Shown in pieces: positions 19,206 through 27,564 of a DNA stretch of 64,000 nt. A program made the position numbers and the translations under genes. Under the pieces are notes generated by a model, which was given only the letters and a program-made list of their open reading frames with translations, ran no database searches and was not told where the DNA came from. Position 1 is the stretch's first letter. Each line of letters opens with the position of its first letter. Location: contig NZ_KB849710.1 of assembly GCF_000368825.1 (NCBI RefSeq), positions 118,856 through 182,855 on the forward strand, read 5' to 3'. This DNA comes from Acinetobacter ursingii DSM 16037 = CIP 107286 (GTDB taxonomy: Bacteria; Pseudomonadota; Gammaproteobacteria; Pseudomonadales; Moraxellaceae).

Positions 19206-19313
19206 ATGATCGATATTCCAACGTGGTTGTTTCCAGTCATTGCTTTTGTTTTGGCAGTGGTTATAGGACGAGCAGGAACTTTACTCAGGGATTATATTGA
19301 ACACCATCAATAA
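19206..19313 (+). CDS. Unrecognised 35-residue single-helix membrane protein
   Basis: An ATG at 19206 sits 5 nt after a perfect Shine-Dalgarno AAGGAGGT (19193-19200) and opens a 35-codon frame. The product starts MIDIPTWLFPVIAFVLAVVI, one hydrophobic helix (about 8-22), followed by a short charged tail containing GRAGTLLRDY. A rho-independent terminator follows 30 nt after the stop, so this is a complete monocistronic unit. I do not recognise the family; small single-helix proteins of this kind usually modulate a larger membrane complex, but nothing here shows which. Confidence 0.75.
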   Translation: MIDIPTWLFPVIAFVLAVVIGRAGTLLRDYIEHHQ

Positions 19314-19342
19314 ATAAGAGTACAACCCATTCTCAGTTAACA

Positions 19343-19381
19343 AGTAGCATGTGCTGAACCGTCGCAATGCTACTTTTTTTT
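19343..19381 (+). terminator. Terminator after the 35-residue membrane protein gene
   Basis: AGTAGCAT (19343-19350) pairs with ATGCTACT (19367-19374), followed by a run of T. The 16-nt loop is long but the U-tract is strong. Confidence 0.85.
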
Positions 19382-19541
19382 GCCTAAAATTTGTATAAAC
19401 ACAAGAAAAAAGCCAATCTTTTCATTATTTTTTTATGTCATATTACGTGATTAATATTAGAGTAATTGCTCTTTTATTCGCCTTGTGCATCTGATAAGGT
19501 ACAACGCAAAGGAAAAATAAAATGATTTCGAGGGATAGAAA

Positions 19542-20666
19542 ATGCCAAAAGTATTCAAAATAGGTCAGGGTTTGGCCGTTGCTGTTCTTGCCTCATCTGT
19601 ATTGTCTGGATGTTCCTATGTGATTAAATCAGGTGCCAATGTTGCCTTGAATTTTAGTGAAAATCATATTGTTCCACCTATTTTGGCAATGGGTGATGTG
19701 GATATGATCTGTAATTCTGGGAATGCATTAACGCCAGCGATTATGGCGACGAAAGATATGGGTGCCGACCCGACCAATATGGCAGTATTATTGTACGCTG
19801 GTGCAGGAATGTGTGCAGAGAATCAGGCATTAGAAGGTGAATTACGTTATTTGCGTGCTTCTAAAGCGGGGCAGGTAACGGAAGCCCAAGATGCACGCAT
19901 TGAACAAAAACGTTGGGCTGCAATTGCTGCACAGCGTCAATATAATGCTTACCAATTATTTGCACAGCGTTGGGAAAGTAAATATAAATATCATTTAGGT
20001 GAATCTTGTCCAAAAATGCGTAGCGACAAGGATCAACTGACTTATATGCTTGGATTGTTAAGTGGTTTGCAGGCTGTAACCAATGACATCAATTCTGGCG
20101 GTGATGTCAATGTACCTAAAGATATTGCAGGCATTGTTGAACGGAGTATGGCTTGTTTGGACAACACCAAATTTTGGGGTGTACCAAATGCAACCCGCGC
20201 TGTCATCTGGACTTTATTGCCGGGGGCTGATGAAGGTAAACCTGATCCTTATGTGACTTTAAAACAATCCATGCAAATTGGTGAACAAAAAGGCGTTCGC
20301 TTACCTCACGCGTTATATGCGGTTGCAGCGCAAGCCAGTGGCGATGATAATAAAATTCGTGATGCGCTTAGATCATACGCTGAGTCACGTGGTGATGATA
20401 AGCCAGTTAATCCGAATTTCAGACTATTTGATGCAATGGCAGGGGTGATGATTCGTGGTATTTCGGATCGTTACTGGACTGAGCATACAGGTGTGCGTAC
20501 TGGCGATGATGGGATGACCACTTTCTGGGATGAGCAAAATAAAACATCTTCAGAGCTAGAAGATTTATTTAATGATGGCGGTGCAGGTGCTAGTAGTGCT
20601 GATGCAACGAGTGAGAGTAATGCTGATTCTCAATCGATGCCTGTTGAGGAAAAGCCAGCTGAGTAA
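19542..20666 (+). CDS. Lipoprotein resembling the TRAP transporter T-component (TatT)
   Basis: A 374-residue protein with a lipoprotein signal peptide ending in the lipobox LSGC (Cys at about 24). The middle is helical and repetitive (ALEGELRYLRASKAGQ..., AAIAAQRQYNAYQLFAQRW), as expected of TPR-like TatT lipoproteins that bind next to TRAP solute-binding proteins. The last 35 residues are low-complexity Ala/Ser/Glu. A TRAP-type permease lies two genes downstream, supporting the call. A good site GAGGG precedes the ATG. Identification rests on helical character, lipobox and neighbourhood rather than a single motif. Confidence 0.65.
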   Translation: MPKVFKIGQGLAVAVLASSVLSGCSYVIKSGANVALNFSENHIVPPILAMGDVDMICNSGNALTPAIMATKDMGADPTNMAVLLYAGAGMCAENQALEGELRYLRASKAGQVTEAQDARIEQKRWAAIAAQRQYNAYQLFAQRWESKYKYHLGESCPKMRSDKDQLTYMLGLLSGLQAVTNDINSGGDVNVPKDIAGIVERSMACLDNTKFWGVPNATRAVIWTLLPGADEGKPDPYVTLKQSMQIGEQKGVRLPHALYAVAAQASGDDNKIRDALRSYAESRGDDKPVNPNFRLFDAMAGVMIRGISDRYWTEHTGVRTGDDGMTTFWDEQNKTSSELEDLFNDGGAGASSADATSESNADSQSMPVEEKPAE

Positions 20667-20719
20667 TTCAAGGAAGTCGAAAAAGCTTAAAGAACTGGAT
20701 ATTTGACTTGATCGTGGAG

Positions 20720-20754
20720 GGGATGAGGCTGTTGGAAAACACCTGATCCCTTTT
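20720..20754 (+). terminator. Weak intercistronic hairpin (possible attenuator) between the lipoprotein and rhombosortase genes
   Basis: GGGATgAGG (20720-20728) can pair with CCTgATCCC (20742-20750) across one mismatch, followed by TTTT. It may lower downstream expression relative to the lipoprotein gene. Confidence 0.4.
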
Positions 20755-20778
20755 GCACATGTGAATGGAGGGCAAATC

Positions 20779-21372
20779 ATGAAAGATGAAGATCTCATTA
20801 AAAAAGTGATTTTTGTCGCGCTATGTATTTCCATTTCAGCATGTTTACAGGTTTTTTCAGATTGGTTTATTTACTGGCGACCTGCTTTATTAACCGAATT
20901 CTGGCGTTTATGGACGGCGCATTGGGTGCATGTCGGTTGGATACATTTTCTACTGAATATGTTGGCGTTTGCCTGTTTGCCTTTTATTTTTCCTCATGCC
21001 AGAACACGGCATATGACCTTATTATTGATGGTGTTATCGCCATTTATTAGTGTCATATTTTACTGGTTTATGCCTCATATTGAAGCTTATGCAGGCTTAT
21101 CTGGTGTGTTGCATGGTATGTATGTTGCTGTTGCGATCGTGTATTTAAAATATCCCAAAGAACGTAATTTTGCTCTTTTGGTTCTAGCGCTGATTGTCAT
21201 TAAAATTATCTGGGAAAATACGTGGGGTAATAGCCGTACTGCACAACTCATTGGCAGTCCTGTATTAGTTGAGGCACATTGGTTAGGTGCTCTCGGTGGA
21301 ATACTGGCAGGAAGTGCCTATTTACTCAAACAAAAACTGAAATACGAGAAAGTTGACAAAATAAACCGCTAA
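20779..21372 (+). CDS. rrtA: Rhombosortase-type intramembrane serine protease
   Basis: A 197-residue, multi-helix membrane protein of the rhomboid superfamily, short form. The pattern is WRLWTAHWVHVGWIHFLLN (helix 2 H and N), the catalytic GLSGVLHG and the later EAHWLGALGG histidine, giving a Ser-His dyad. This layout is that of rhombosortases, which cleave proteins bearing a C-terminal GlyGly-CTERM tail. The ATG at 20779 follows GGAGGG by 6 nt; an upstream GTG (20761) is rejected. It sits between a TatT-like lipoprotein and a TRAP permease; neither neighbour has a GlyGly-CTERM tail, so its substrate is elsewhere. Confidence 0.8.
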   Translation: MKDEDLIKKVIFVALCISISACLQVFSDWFIYWRPALLTEFWRLWTAHWVHVGWIHFLLNMLAFACLPFIFPHARTRHMTLLLMVLSPFISVIFYWFMPHIEAYAGLSGVLHGMYVAVAIVYLKYPKERNFALLVLALIVIKIIWENTWGNSRTAQLIGSPVLVEAHWLGALGGILAGSAYLLKQKLKYEKVDKINR

Positions 21373-21447
21373 AAGTTGCGATCAAGCCATTCTTTAATGG
21401 AAAGGTATGTTGCAAATTTAAACAATGGAAAAGGACTGCAATGGGGG

Positions 21448-23727
21448 ATGGAACAACCCGTTGCCAAGGAGAGATCACTTAAAACTATCGCTGGTTTGGG
21501 TGATGCTGCAAAAAAAATTGGAAAAGACATGCAAGAAAATCAAGAAAATAGATCTGGCTTGGGTCTCCTGAGTTATATCTGGAACGAATGGATTTCAACA
21601 TACGTCATCCTCATTATGTTATTGCTAACACTGATTATTGGAACAGGTGAAATGATCCATGGTCAGATGTTACGTATGGGTGAGCGTTTATATGGTGATC
21701 CTGCAAGTGGGATGCAATATTCTTTTTTACGCGCTGAACCACAAAAACCAGACTGTGAGCGCCATCCAAATATCGATGCGCAAGTTCAGCAACAGATGCA
21801 AGCCAATAAACACGATGAGTTTGCTGACTTCTTTGGTGCAGCATCTGAATCAGACGTCCGTGCTTCATTATTGGCAGCACAACAACTGTGTGAAGAAAAG
21901 TATCAGTTTTACGATAAAGCGATGAAGCATATTGAATCGCATCCATCGCTTCGTGCTTATCGCACCATGGAAACCACTTTCTTTGGTATTTTTAAATTTG
22001 GTACAGAGAATCGTACGATTTTCCTACTGATTATGGTGTTCTTTGCTGCCATTACAGCCAGCTTGAAAATTCATCATATTGGTCTACGTAGTCCAAAAAC
22101 GCGTGTTGATTTCCGTGTTTATTCAGTGGCGATGGTGCTGGGGAATGCACTATTAACCGCATCTACTGTGAGCCAATATCGTTCCCTGATCAATTCAGGT
22201 GTGACATTGACCACTGAAACATTGGTCATTGCATGGTTATGGATGGGCTTATTTGGGATATTGACCTTAATTAGTGTATACCAACTCTTCAGAATTCCAA
22301 AAACGGCATTGCCGGGTGGAAACTTTGGCTTAGCCTTACTCAGTATCCCTTTGTATGCTTTTATGTCCATTTTGACAGGTATTGCATTTACCTTCTTTAT
22401 GGATTACCCAATGGGGCAAGGGATTTATTTGAGTATTCTGGTCGAATTCTCAGGGATCTTCTTGAATCTTGCCTTGTTTATCTGGGCGGGTATGTTGTTA
22501 ACTCAGACGCGTGTGATGGATTTGTTCCTGAACATTTTACGTCCGTGGAATCTTGCACCTGAAACTCTGACTTGGCTCATTCTCTTAGCAGCGGCAATTC
22601 CGACAGCTTATACAGGCGCTTCAGGGATTTTCGTGATCGCAGCAGGTGCGATTATCTATAAAGAAGTCTGGAACTCGGGCGCACGTCGTCAATATGCATT
22701 GGCTGTCTCTGCCATGTCGGGTTCATTGGGGGTAGTGATCCGCCCATGTCTACTGGTGGTTCTGATTGCAATGCTGGATAGCCGTCATGTCACGTCTGAT
22801 GAGTTGTTTGATCATGGCTTCTATGTATTCTGGTTGACGGCATTTATTTTCTTAGGCGTGTCGTTACTGCTTGCTGAAACCAAATTCCGTGTGAATTCAC
22901 CTAAAGTTGCGATTCCAGGCATGTTACGTGCTTTCATGCCTGTAATTCCTTATATCGTGATCACAGTGATAGTTTTGGCGTTCTACAAATATGGTCTAGA
23001 CACCAGTATGAACGAATTCACTGCACCTGTGATTTTACCACTGGTATTGATTGCGATTATTCTGTTTGACAAGTTGCGTAAAGAGCCAGAATACATTCCT
23101 CAAGTAGAAGCGCATGAATCTTTAGTTAAGCAACATGAGCAGGATTCTCCTTACTTACGTGAGCATGGCGCGCAAAGTGACCAATATCGTCGTGGTTTTT
23201 TCAGCTCTATGCACTTTGCCACAGCAGAGACCGTCGGGCATATCGGCGCATTGATTATCTTGATGGCGCTTTCTGCGAGTGTTGGTGGTCTGATTGAACG
23301 TACCGAAATCGTGGAATATTTACCGACTCATTTAGGTAGCATTTATATTTCATTGTTCTTTATTGCGATGCTATTGGCTTTGATTGGAATGTGTACCGAT
23401 CCATTTGGTGCGGTGATTTTGGTGGCCGCAACTATTGCTCCAGTCGCCTACGAAAATGGTATTCACCCGATTCACTTCTGGATGATTGTACTGGTTGCCT
23501 TCGAGTTGGGTTATGTCACACCACCAGTTGCACTGAATCATTTGTTGACGAGGTTATCAGTCGGTGATGAAGAGGTTGCAGCAGCAGATCGTGAAGCTAA
23601 GGAAAAATATACCAGTTTCTATTATCGCTATGAGCGTTGGTTATTGCCGATCATGGTGCTATTTCCAGCGTTAATGATTGTGACCTTTGCACCTTATATC
23701 TTCAAGATGTTCGGTTGGTATCATTAA
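21448..23727 (+). CDS. TRAP transporter large permease (DctM-like), extended N-terminus
   Basis: About 760 residues with many membrane helices. The C-terminal half is DctM-like, with GMCTDPFGAVILVAATIAPV and FELGYVTPPVALNHLL near the end and a mid-protein AIPTAYTGASGIFVIAAGA. The N-terminal part has a helix, a periplasmic loop of about 120 residues with several cysteines (...PDCERHPNID..., QLCEEKYQFY), then four or so helices that may replace the small DctQ subunit. TRAP systems import organic acids using an ion gradient. No periplasmic DctP-type binding protein is near. The start is uncertain: TTG 21376, ATG 21397, ATG 21448 (AAGGA upstream) and ATG 21529 are all in frame. Confidence 0.82.
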   Translation: MEQPVAKERSLKTIAGLGDAAKKIGKDMQENQENRSGLGLLSYIWNEWISTYVILIMLLLTLIIGTGEMIHGQMLRMGERLYGDPASGMQYSFLRAEPQKPDCERHPNIDAQVQQQMQANKHDEFADFFGAASESDVRASLLAAQQLCEEKYQFYDKAMKHIESHPSLRAYRTMETTFFGIFKFGTENRTIFLLIMVFFAAITASLKIHHIGLRSPKTRVDFRVYSVAMVLGNALLTASTVSQYRSLINSGVTLTTETLVIAWLWMGLFGILTLISVYQLFRIPKTALPGGNFGLALLSIPLYAFMSILTGIAFTFFMDYPMGQGIYLSILVEFSGIFLNLALFIWAGMLLTQTRVMDLFLNILRPWNLAPETLTWLILLAAAIPTAYTGASGIFVIAAGAIIYKEVWNSGARRQYALAVSAMSGSLGVVIRPCLLVVLIAMLDSRHVTSDELFDHGFYVFWLTAFIFLGVSLLLAETKFRVNSPKVAIPGMLRAFMPVIPYIVITVIVLAFYKYGLDTSMNEFTAPVILPLVLIAIILFDKLRKEPEYIPQVEAHESLVKQHEQDSPYLREHGAQSDQYRRGFFSSMHFATAETVGHIGALIILMALSASVGGLIERTEIVEYLPTHLGSIYISLFFIAMLLALIGMCTDPFGAVILVAATIAPVAYENGIHPIHFWMIVLVAFELGYVTPPVALNHLLTRLSVGDEEVAAADREAKEKYTSFYYRYERWLLPIMVLFPALMIVTFAPYIFKMFGWYH

Positions 23728-23740
23728 TCTGCAAAGATAA

Positions 23741-23772
23741 AAAATAAAGCACCTTTGGGTGCTTTATTTTTT
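23741..23772. terminator. Strong terminator after the TRAP permease
   Basis: A perfect 13-bp stem AAAATAAAGCACC (23741-23753) with GGTGCTTTATTTT (23758-23770), loop TTTG, then T. Symmetric A/T flanks could also stop minus-strand transcripts. Confidence 0.93.
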
Positions 23773-23982
23773 ACGATTGAAATCAATCGCATCATCAAAC
23801 TAGACTTTATTCAGTGATTTATTACCAGAGGTATTTTGGATCGCGAATTAACAGGCTTCGTTCTTTAAGGCGTAAATAAGTAAACAGGCTAAAGCCGAAT
23901 AATTTGATTTAAGCATTTTCTATATAAGTTATAGCGCGTATTTTTTGGCACTTTAATACAGATTTTTTATTGATAGTAAAAG

Positions 23983-24007
23983 TTGGGTCTGTGATGCACA
24001 AACCCAA
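23983..24007 (-). terminator. Hairpin downstream of the 24025-24462 gene
   Basis: TTGGGT (23983-23988) with ACCCAA (24002-24007), plus inner TGTG/CACA, forms a neat hairpin 17 nt after the minus-strand stop. The following U-tract (CTTTTA on the minus strand) is short, so termination may be partial. The rest of 23773-24024 shows nothing recognisable. Confidence 0.5.
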
Positions 24008-24024
24008 GTTTTAAAGTATAGACT

Positions 24025-24462
24025 TTATTTTTGCTCGGCCAATTGTGCTTCAAGTAACTTAATTTGTTCCTCTTTCAGTTTAATCAACGTATCGGCATCC
24101 TGATGTTGGGCTTGGAGCGTTGATTTCTGATCTTTAAGTTGTGATTGAATATCATCAAGTTTGGCGATTTCCTCTTTTGCAAGGGAAGGATGATCTGGCA
24201 CGGGCGTTTTTAGGATAGAGTCATCCACTAAAGTACTTGGTGCAGGCTCGCTTGCAGCAGATACATCGGCATTTTTTGTCGATGGTTGTGTTGAATTGGA
24301 TAACTTTGTTTGCGTTTCGGTGGTTGATGTTTGAGTTTTTTCTGATTCATTTTGATTCTCAGCAAAAAACCATTGTGCAGCTAAAAATAACAACACAACG
24401 ATGCTGATGCCCCCAATAATAATCCATAACAAACGAGAGTTATGGCGTTGTTCTAACGTCAT
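24025..24462 (-). CDS. Membrane-anchored protein with C-terminal coiled coil, unknown function
   Basis: A 145-residue protein: one transmembrane helix near the N-terminus (LLWIIIGGISIVVLLFLAAQ, about 11-30), a Ser/Thr/Gln-rich low-complexity linker (about 35-85) and a charged heptad-like helix at the end (IQSQLKDQKSTLQAQHQDAD, then LIKLKEEQIKLLEAQLAEQ). I do not recognise a family. It is the last gene of the prlC-yheV operon, 12 nt after yheV. The layout suggests a periplasmic coiled coil tethered to the inner membrane. Confidence 0.75.
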   Translation of the reverse strand: MTLEQRHNSRLLWIIIGGISIVVLLFLAAQWFFAENQNESEKTQTSTTETQTKLSNSTQPSTKNADVSAASEPAPSTLVDDSILKTPVPDHPSLAKEEIAKLDDIQSQLKDQKSTLQAQHQDADTLIKLKEEQIKLLEAQLAEQK

Positions 24463-24474
24463 TGCTTAAACCTT

Positions 24475-24684
24475 TTATTTTGAACGACGTGGTTTGAACT
24501 GTATCACTCCGACTTCATCTGCAACTGCGGGAATATCGGGTTCTTCAACATGAGTAGGACGATTTTCACTATAGTCGCACTCGATACATTCAATCCATTC
24601 GTCGTCGTTTGTGGTGAGCATGACAATCCGATCTGTGGCACCGCATTTTGGACATTTAGCACCTGCAATAAACCGACGTTTCAT
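24475..24684 (-). CDS. yheV: YheV-family zinc-ribbon protein
   Basis: A 69-residue protein starting MKRRFIAGAKCPKCGATDRI, with a second pair in WIECIECDYSE: two CxxC knuckles forming a zinc ribbon, the pattern of YheV/DUF2387. The ATG at 24684 follows GGGAAG; a TTG further upstream at 24699 overlaps that site and is rejected. It follows prlC by 42 nt, an association also known from Pseudomonas. The biochemical role is not established. Confidence 0.82.
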   Translation of the reverse strand: MKRRFIAGAKCPKCGATDRIVMLTTNDDEWIECIECDYSENRPTHVEEPDIPAVADEVGVIQFKPRRSK

Positions 24685-24726
24685 TTTGTCACTTCCCAAC
24701 CACTTACGAACATTTTAATGTTTAGT

Positions 24727-26778
24727 TTAAGCCGTTTTAGGGTCGCTCGTCCAACCCTGATGACGTAATAATGCATCAATTTTGGGTTCACGACCTCGGA
24801 AGTTAACAAATGCTTCTAAAGCCGTATCTTTGCCACCCACCGCAAGAATCGCTTCGCGGAACTCGTGTCCTGTTTTTGTGTTGAAAATACCTTCTGCTTC
24901 AAATCGGTCAAAGGCATCACTGGCAAGCACTTCAGCCCATTTATAAGAGTAATATCCTGCCGCATAACCGCCTGCAAAAATATGACTAAAACTGTTTTGA
25001 AAACGGTTATATGAGGCAGTTGGCAATACTGAAAATTGACTGCGAATTCCATCTAAAACGGACTGAATTTGTGTGTTGTTTAGTGCAGGATTTTTGGAAT
25101 GAATGGTCAAATCGAACAAAGCAAATTCAATCTGTCTAAGGGTCTGCATTCCTGACTGAAAAAAGCGAGCATTTAACAATGCGCTCAATAATTCTTCAGG
25201 CAAGGCTTGCTTGGTTTCAATATGTTCACTGAGGACATCCAGACTTTCTTTGTCCCATGTCCAAAACTCCATAAACTGGCTTGGAAGCTCTACAGCATCC
25301 CATGCTACGCCGTGTGTGCCTGCGACCGAAATATTATCGACCTCAGTCAGCATATGATGTAAGCCATGTCCAAACTCATGAAATAGTGTATTGACCTCAT
25401 CATGGGTGAGTAATGCAGGCTGATTGCCCACAGGTGGAGTAAAGTTACAGACCATATAACAAATCGGTTTTTGTAAACCCTGTTTCGTTTGCATACGCGA
25501 ACGGAAACCACTCATCCATGCGCCACCCCGTTTACCGTTACGTGCATAGAGGTCAAAATAGAATCCTGCAATGACTTTGCCTTGGTCTTCAAGTTCATAA
25601 TAATGGACATCAGGATGCCAAACGGGTGCTTGACGCTCAACAATCTGAACGCCATATAAGCGATTTACGATCTGAAATAACCCTTGAATAATTTTGGGTG
25701 CTGGGAAATACGGTTTCAGGGTTTCCTGAGACAAATTAAATTGCTGCTGTTTAAGTTTTTCTGAATAATAACCACTATCCCAAGGTTGTAATTGTTCAAT
25801 ACCATCTTGTTGTGCAATGGTTTTCAGTTCCGCTACTTCCTGTTGAGCAGGCGCGCTTGCATGTTCAGCCAGATCAACCAAAAATTTATGTACCGTTTGT
25901 ACATCAGGCGCCATTTTGCTCGCCAGTGAATATTCTGCAAAATTATGAAAACCAAGTAATACAGCCATTTCCTGACGTAGTTTTAGGATTTCTTCCATCA
26001 CCTCAGTATTATCAAACTCTTTATGATCGGATTGATCTGAAACGCGGGTGGTATAAGCTTTATATAACGCTTCGCGTAAATCACGGTCTTCGGCATAGGT
26101 CATAATGGCTAAGTAAGCAGGCATATCTAGCGTTGCCACGGGTTGATCCAGTTCACGCTGTTGACCATATTGTTTAAGCAGCTCAATACTGCTTTGTGAT
26201 AAGCCTTTAAGTTGAGCTTCATTTAAAGGTTTAAAATAGGCCTGAGTTGCATCGAGCACATGATTGGAAAAATCAGAAGAAAGCTGCGATAAACGTGCTG
26301 AGATTTCTGCGTAACGTTTTTTGGCTTCACCTTCAAGCGCAACACCTGAAAGTTTAAAATCACGTAAGGCTAAACGGATAGCACTTTGTTGTGCGGCACT
26401 TAAACTAGAAAATTCAGCGCTATCATGGATCTGCTGATACGTTTGATAGAGCGTCGTATGTTGCCCAAGCTGCGTATAATATTCACTTAGAGCAGGCAAT
26501 AATGATTGAAACACTTCGCGGGTTTGCGCATTGCTCATCACGGCATTTAGATGTGACAAAACGCCCCATGATTCGCTCATATTATTTTCAAGTTCATCCA
26601 TTTGTTCCAACACATGTATTTGCGCAGCAAAATCAGTTGGAACATTTTGTAAAGTGTCTAAAAACTGCTGACCTTGATGAATATTTTTTTCGATCTCTTG
26701 TTTTAGGCTGTCTAGCTGGATGTGATCAAATTGAGGAGCGGGAAGCGTTGCTTGCTGTAATGTCATTGTATTCGCCAT
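24727..26778 (-). CDS. prlC: Oligopeptidase A (M3 metallopeptidase)
   Basis: A 683-residue cytosolic zinc peptidase, full length. The catalytic HEFGH lies at 467-471 with the downstream glutamate region (GVAWDAVELPSQFMEFW). It degrades short peptides, including cleaved signal peptides, and recycles amino acids. First gene of a minus-strand operon with yheV and a membrane protein. The start at 26778 (MANTMTLQQ) lacks a strong ribosome binding site; M5 is an alternative. Confidence 0.95.
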   Translation of the reverse strand: MANTMTLQQATLPAPQFDHIQLDSLKQEIEKNIHQGQQFLDTLQNVPTDFAAQIHVLEQMDELENNMSESWGVLSHLNAVMSNAQTREVFQSLLPALSEYYTQLGQHTTLYQTYQQIHDSAEFSSLSAAQQSAIRLALRDFKLSGVALEGEAKKRYAEISARLSQLSSDFSNHVLDATQAYFKPLNEAQLKGLSQSSIELLKQYGQQRELDQPVATLDMPAYLAIMTYAEDRDLREALYKAYTTRVSDQSDHKEFDNTEVMEEILKLRQEMAVLLGFHNFAEYSLASKMAPDVQTVHKFLVDLAEHASAPAQQEVAELKTIAQQDGIEQLQPWDSGYYSEKLKQQQFNLSQETLKPYFPAPKIIQGLFQIVNRLYGVQIVERQAPVWHPDVHYYELEDQGKVIAGFYFDLYARNGKRGGAWMSGFRSRMQTKQGLQKPICYMVCNFTPPVGNQPALLTHDEVNTLFHEFGHGLHHMLTEVDNISVAGTHGVAWDAVELPSQFMEFWTWDKESLDVLSEHIETKQALPEELLSALLNARFFQSGMQTLRQIEFALFDLTIHSKNPALNNTQIQSVLDGIRSQFSVLPTASYNRFQNSFSHIFAGGYAAGYYSYKWAEVLASDAFDRFEAEGIFNTKTGHEFREAILAVGGKDTALEAFVNFRGREPKIDALLRHQGWTSDPKTA

Positions 26779-26927
26779 AATTTTTTAAACTTATGACTAG
26801 ATGTAAGGGTTTAACGCAAGGAAATCAAGCTGGGCTAAAGATTTATTAAGCGGATTTCTCACAGTGATGATTTGGCTTTATTGATTTTGGCCAACAATCA
26901 TTCTGAGTAACGTCCATAAAACCAATG

Positions 26928-27527
26928 TTATTTGAGGATGCGATATTTGATATGGGTGACCAAATCTGTTCCTCTTTGTTCTAATATTTCTAAATTGATC
27001 TCTGGCATTTCTTCAAACAAACGTTGACCTTGACCGACAATGACGGGAACGATATGTAACCACAACTCATCAATCAGCCCTGCTTTAAGATATTGATTAA
27101 CGGTATGCGCACCGCCTGCAATTGCAACATCTTTATCGCCCGCCAATTTTTTTGCTTGTTCAAGTGCGCTCAATATTCCATCAGTGACAAAATAAAAAGT
27201 CGTTCCACCTTGTAAACTCAGGCTGTCACGTGCTGTATGCGTCAGAACAAAAACAGGCGCATGATAGGGCGGTTCTTCACCCCACCAGCCTTGCCACGTA
27301 CTATATTGTGCCCCAGTTGGACCAAACATATTACGACCCATAATAAACGCGCCCGCAGATGTGAGGCTGGCGATTTCATTTTTATTTTGATCTGCTTGAC
27401 CAAATAACCATTTACATAAACTTTGGTGAATATTGGGTAATTCACCAAAAGGTTTATCTTCGGTCATATGCAGACCAGCAACAAAACCATCCACAGATAT
27501 ACACATACCGCTTATGACTTTTCCCAT
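26928..27527 (-). CDS. RibD C-terminal / DHFR-like NADPH reductase family protein
   Basis: A 199-residue protein of the dihydrofolate reductase-like fold. Visible features are MCISVDGFVAG at the N-terminus, AFIMGRNMFGP (NADPH-binding strand and helix), AIAGGAHTVNQYLKAGLIDE and LHIVPVIVGQGQRLFEE, which match the RibD C-terminal domain family. There is no deaminase domain, so it is not riboflavin RibD. The substrate is unknown. It starts 37 nt after the rnr stop on the same strand and may be co-transcribed. Confidence 0.85.
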   Translation of the reverse strand: MGKVISGMCISVDGFVAGLHMTEDKPFGELPNIHQSLCKWLFGQADQNKNEIASLTSAGAFIMGRNMFGPTGAQYSTWQGWWGEEPPYHAPVFVLTHTARDSLSLQGGTTFYFVTDGILSALEQAKKLAGDKDVAIAGGAHTVNQYLKAGLIDELWLHIVPVIVGQGQRLFEEMPEINLEILEQRGTDLVTHIKYRILK

Positions 27528-27564
27528 AATGACCTTCCTTGGTTCTATTAACTGGCCGTTCTAT

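Noticed and set aside
19522..19563. 13-codon ORF overlapping the start of the TatT-like gene
   Set aside because: It has a weak site AAAGGAAAA and runs into the next gene out of frame; too short to support.
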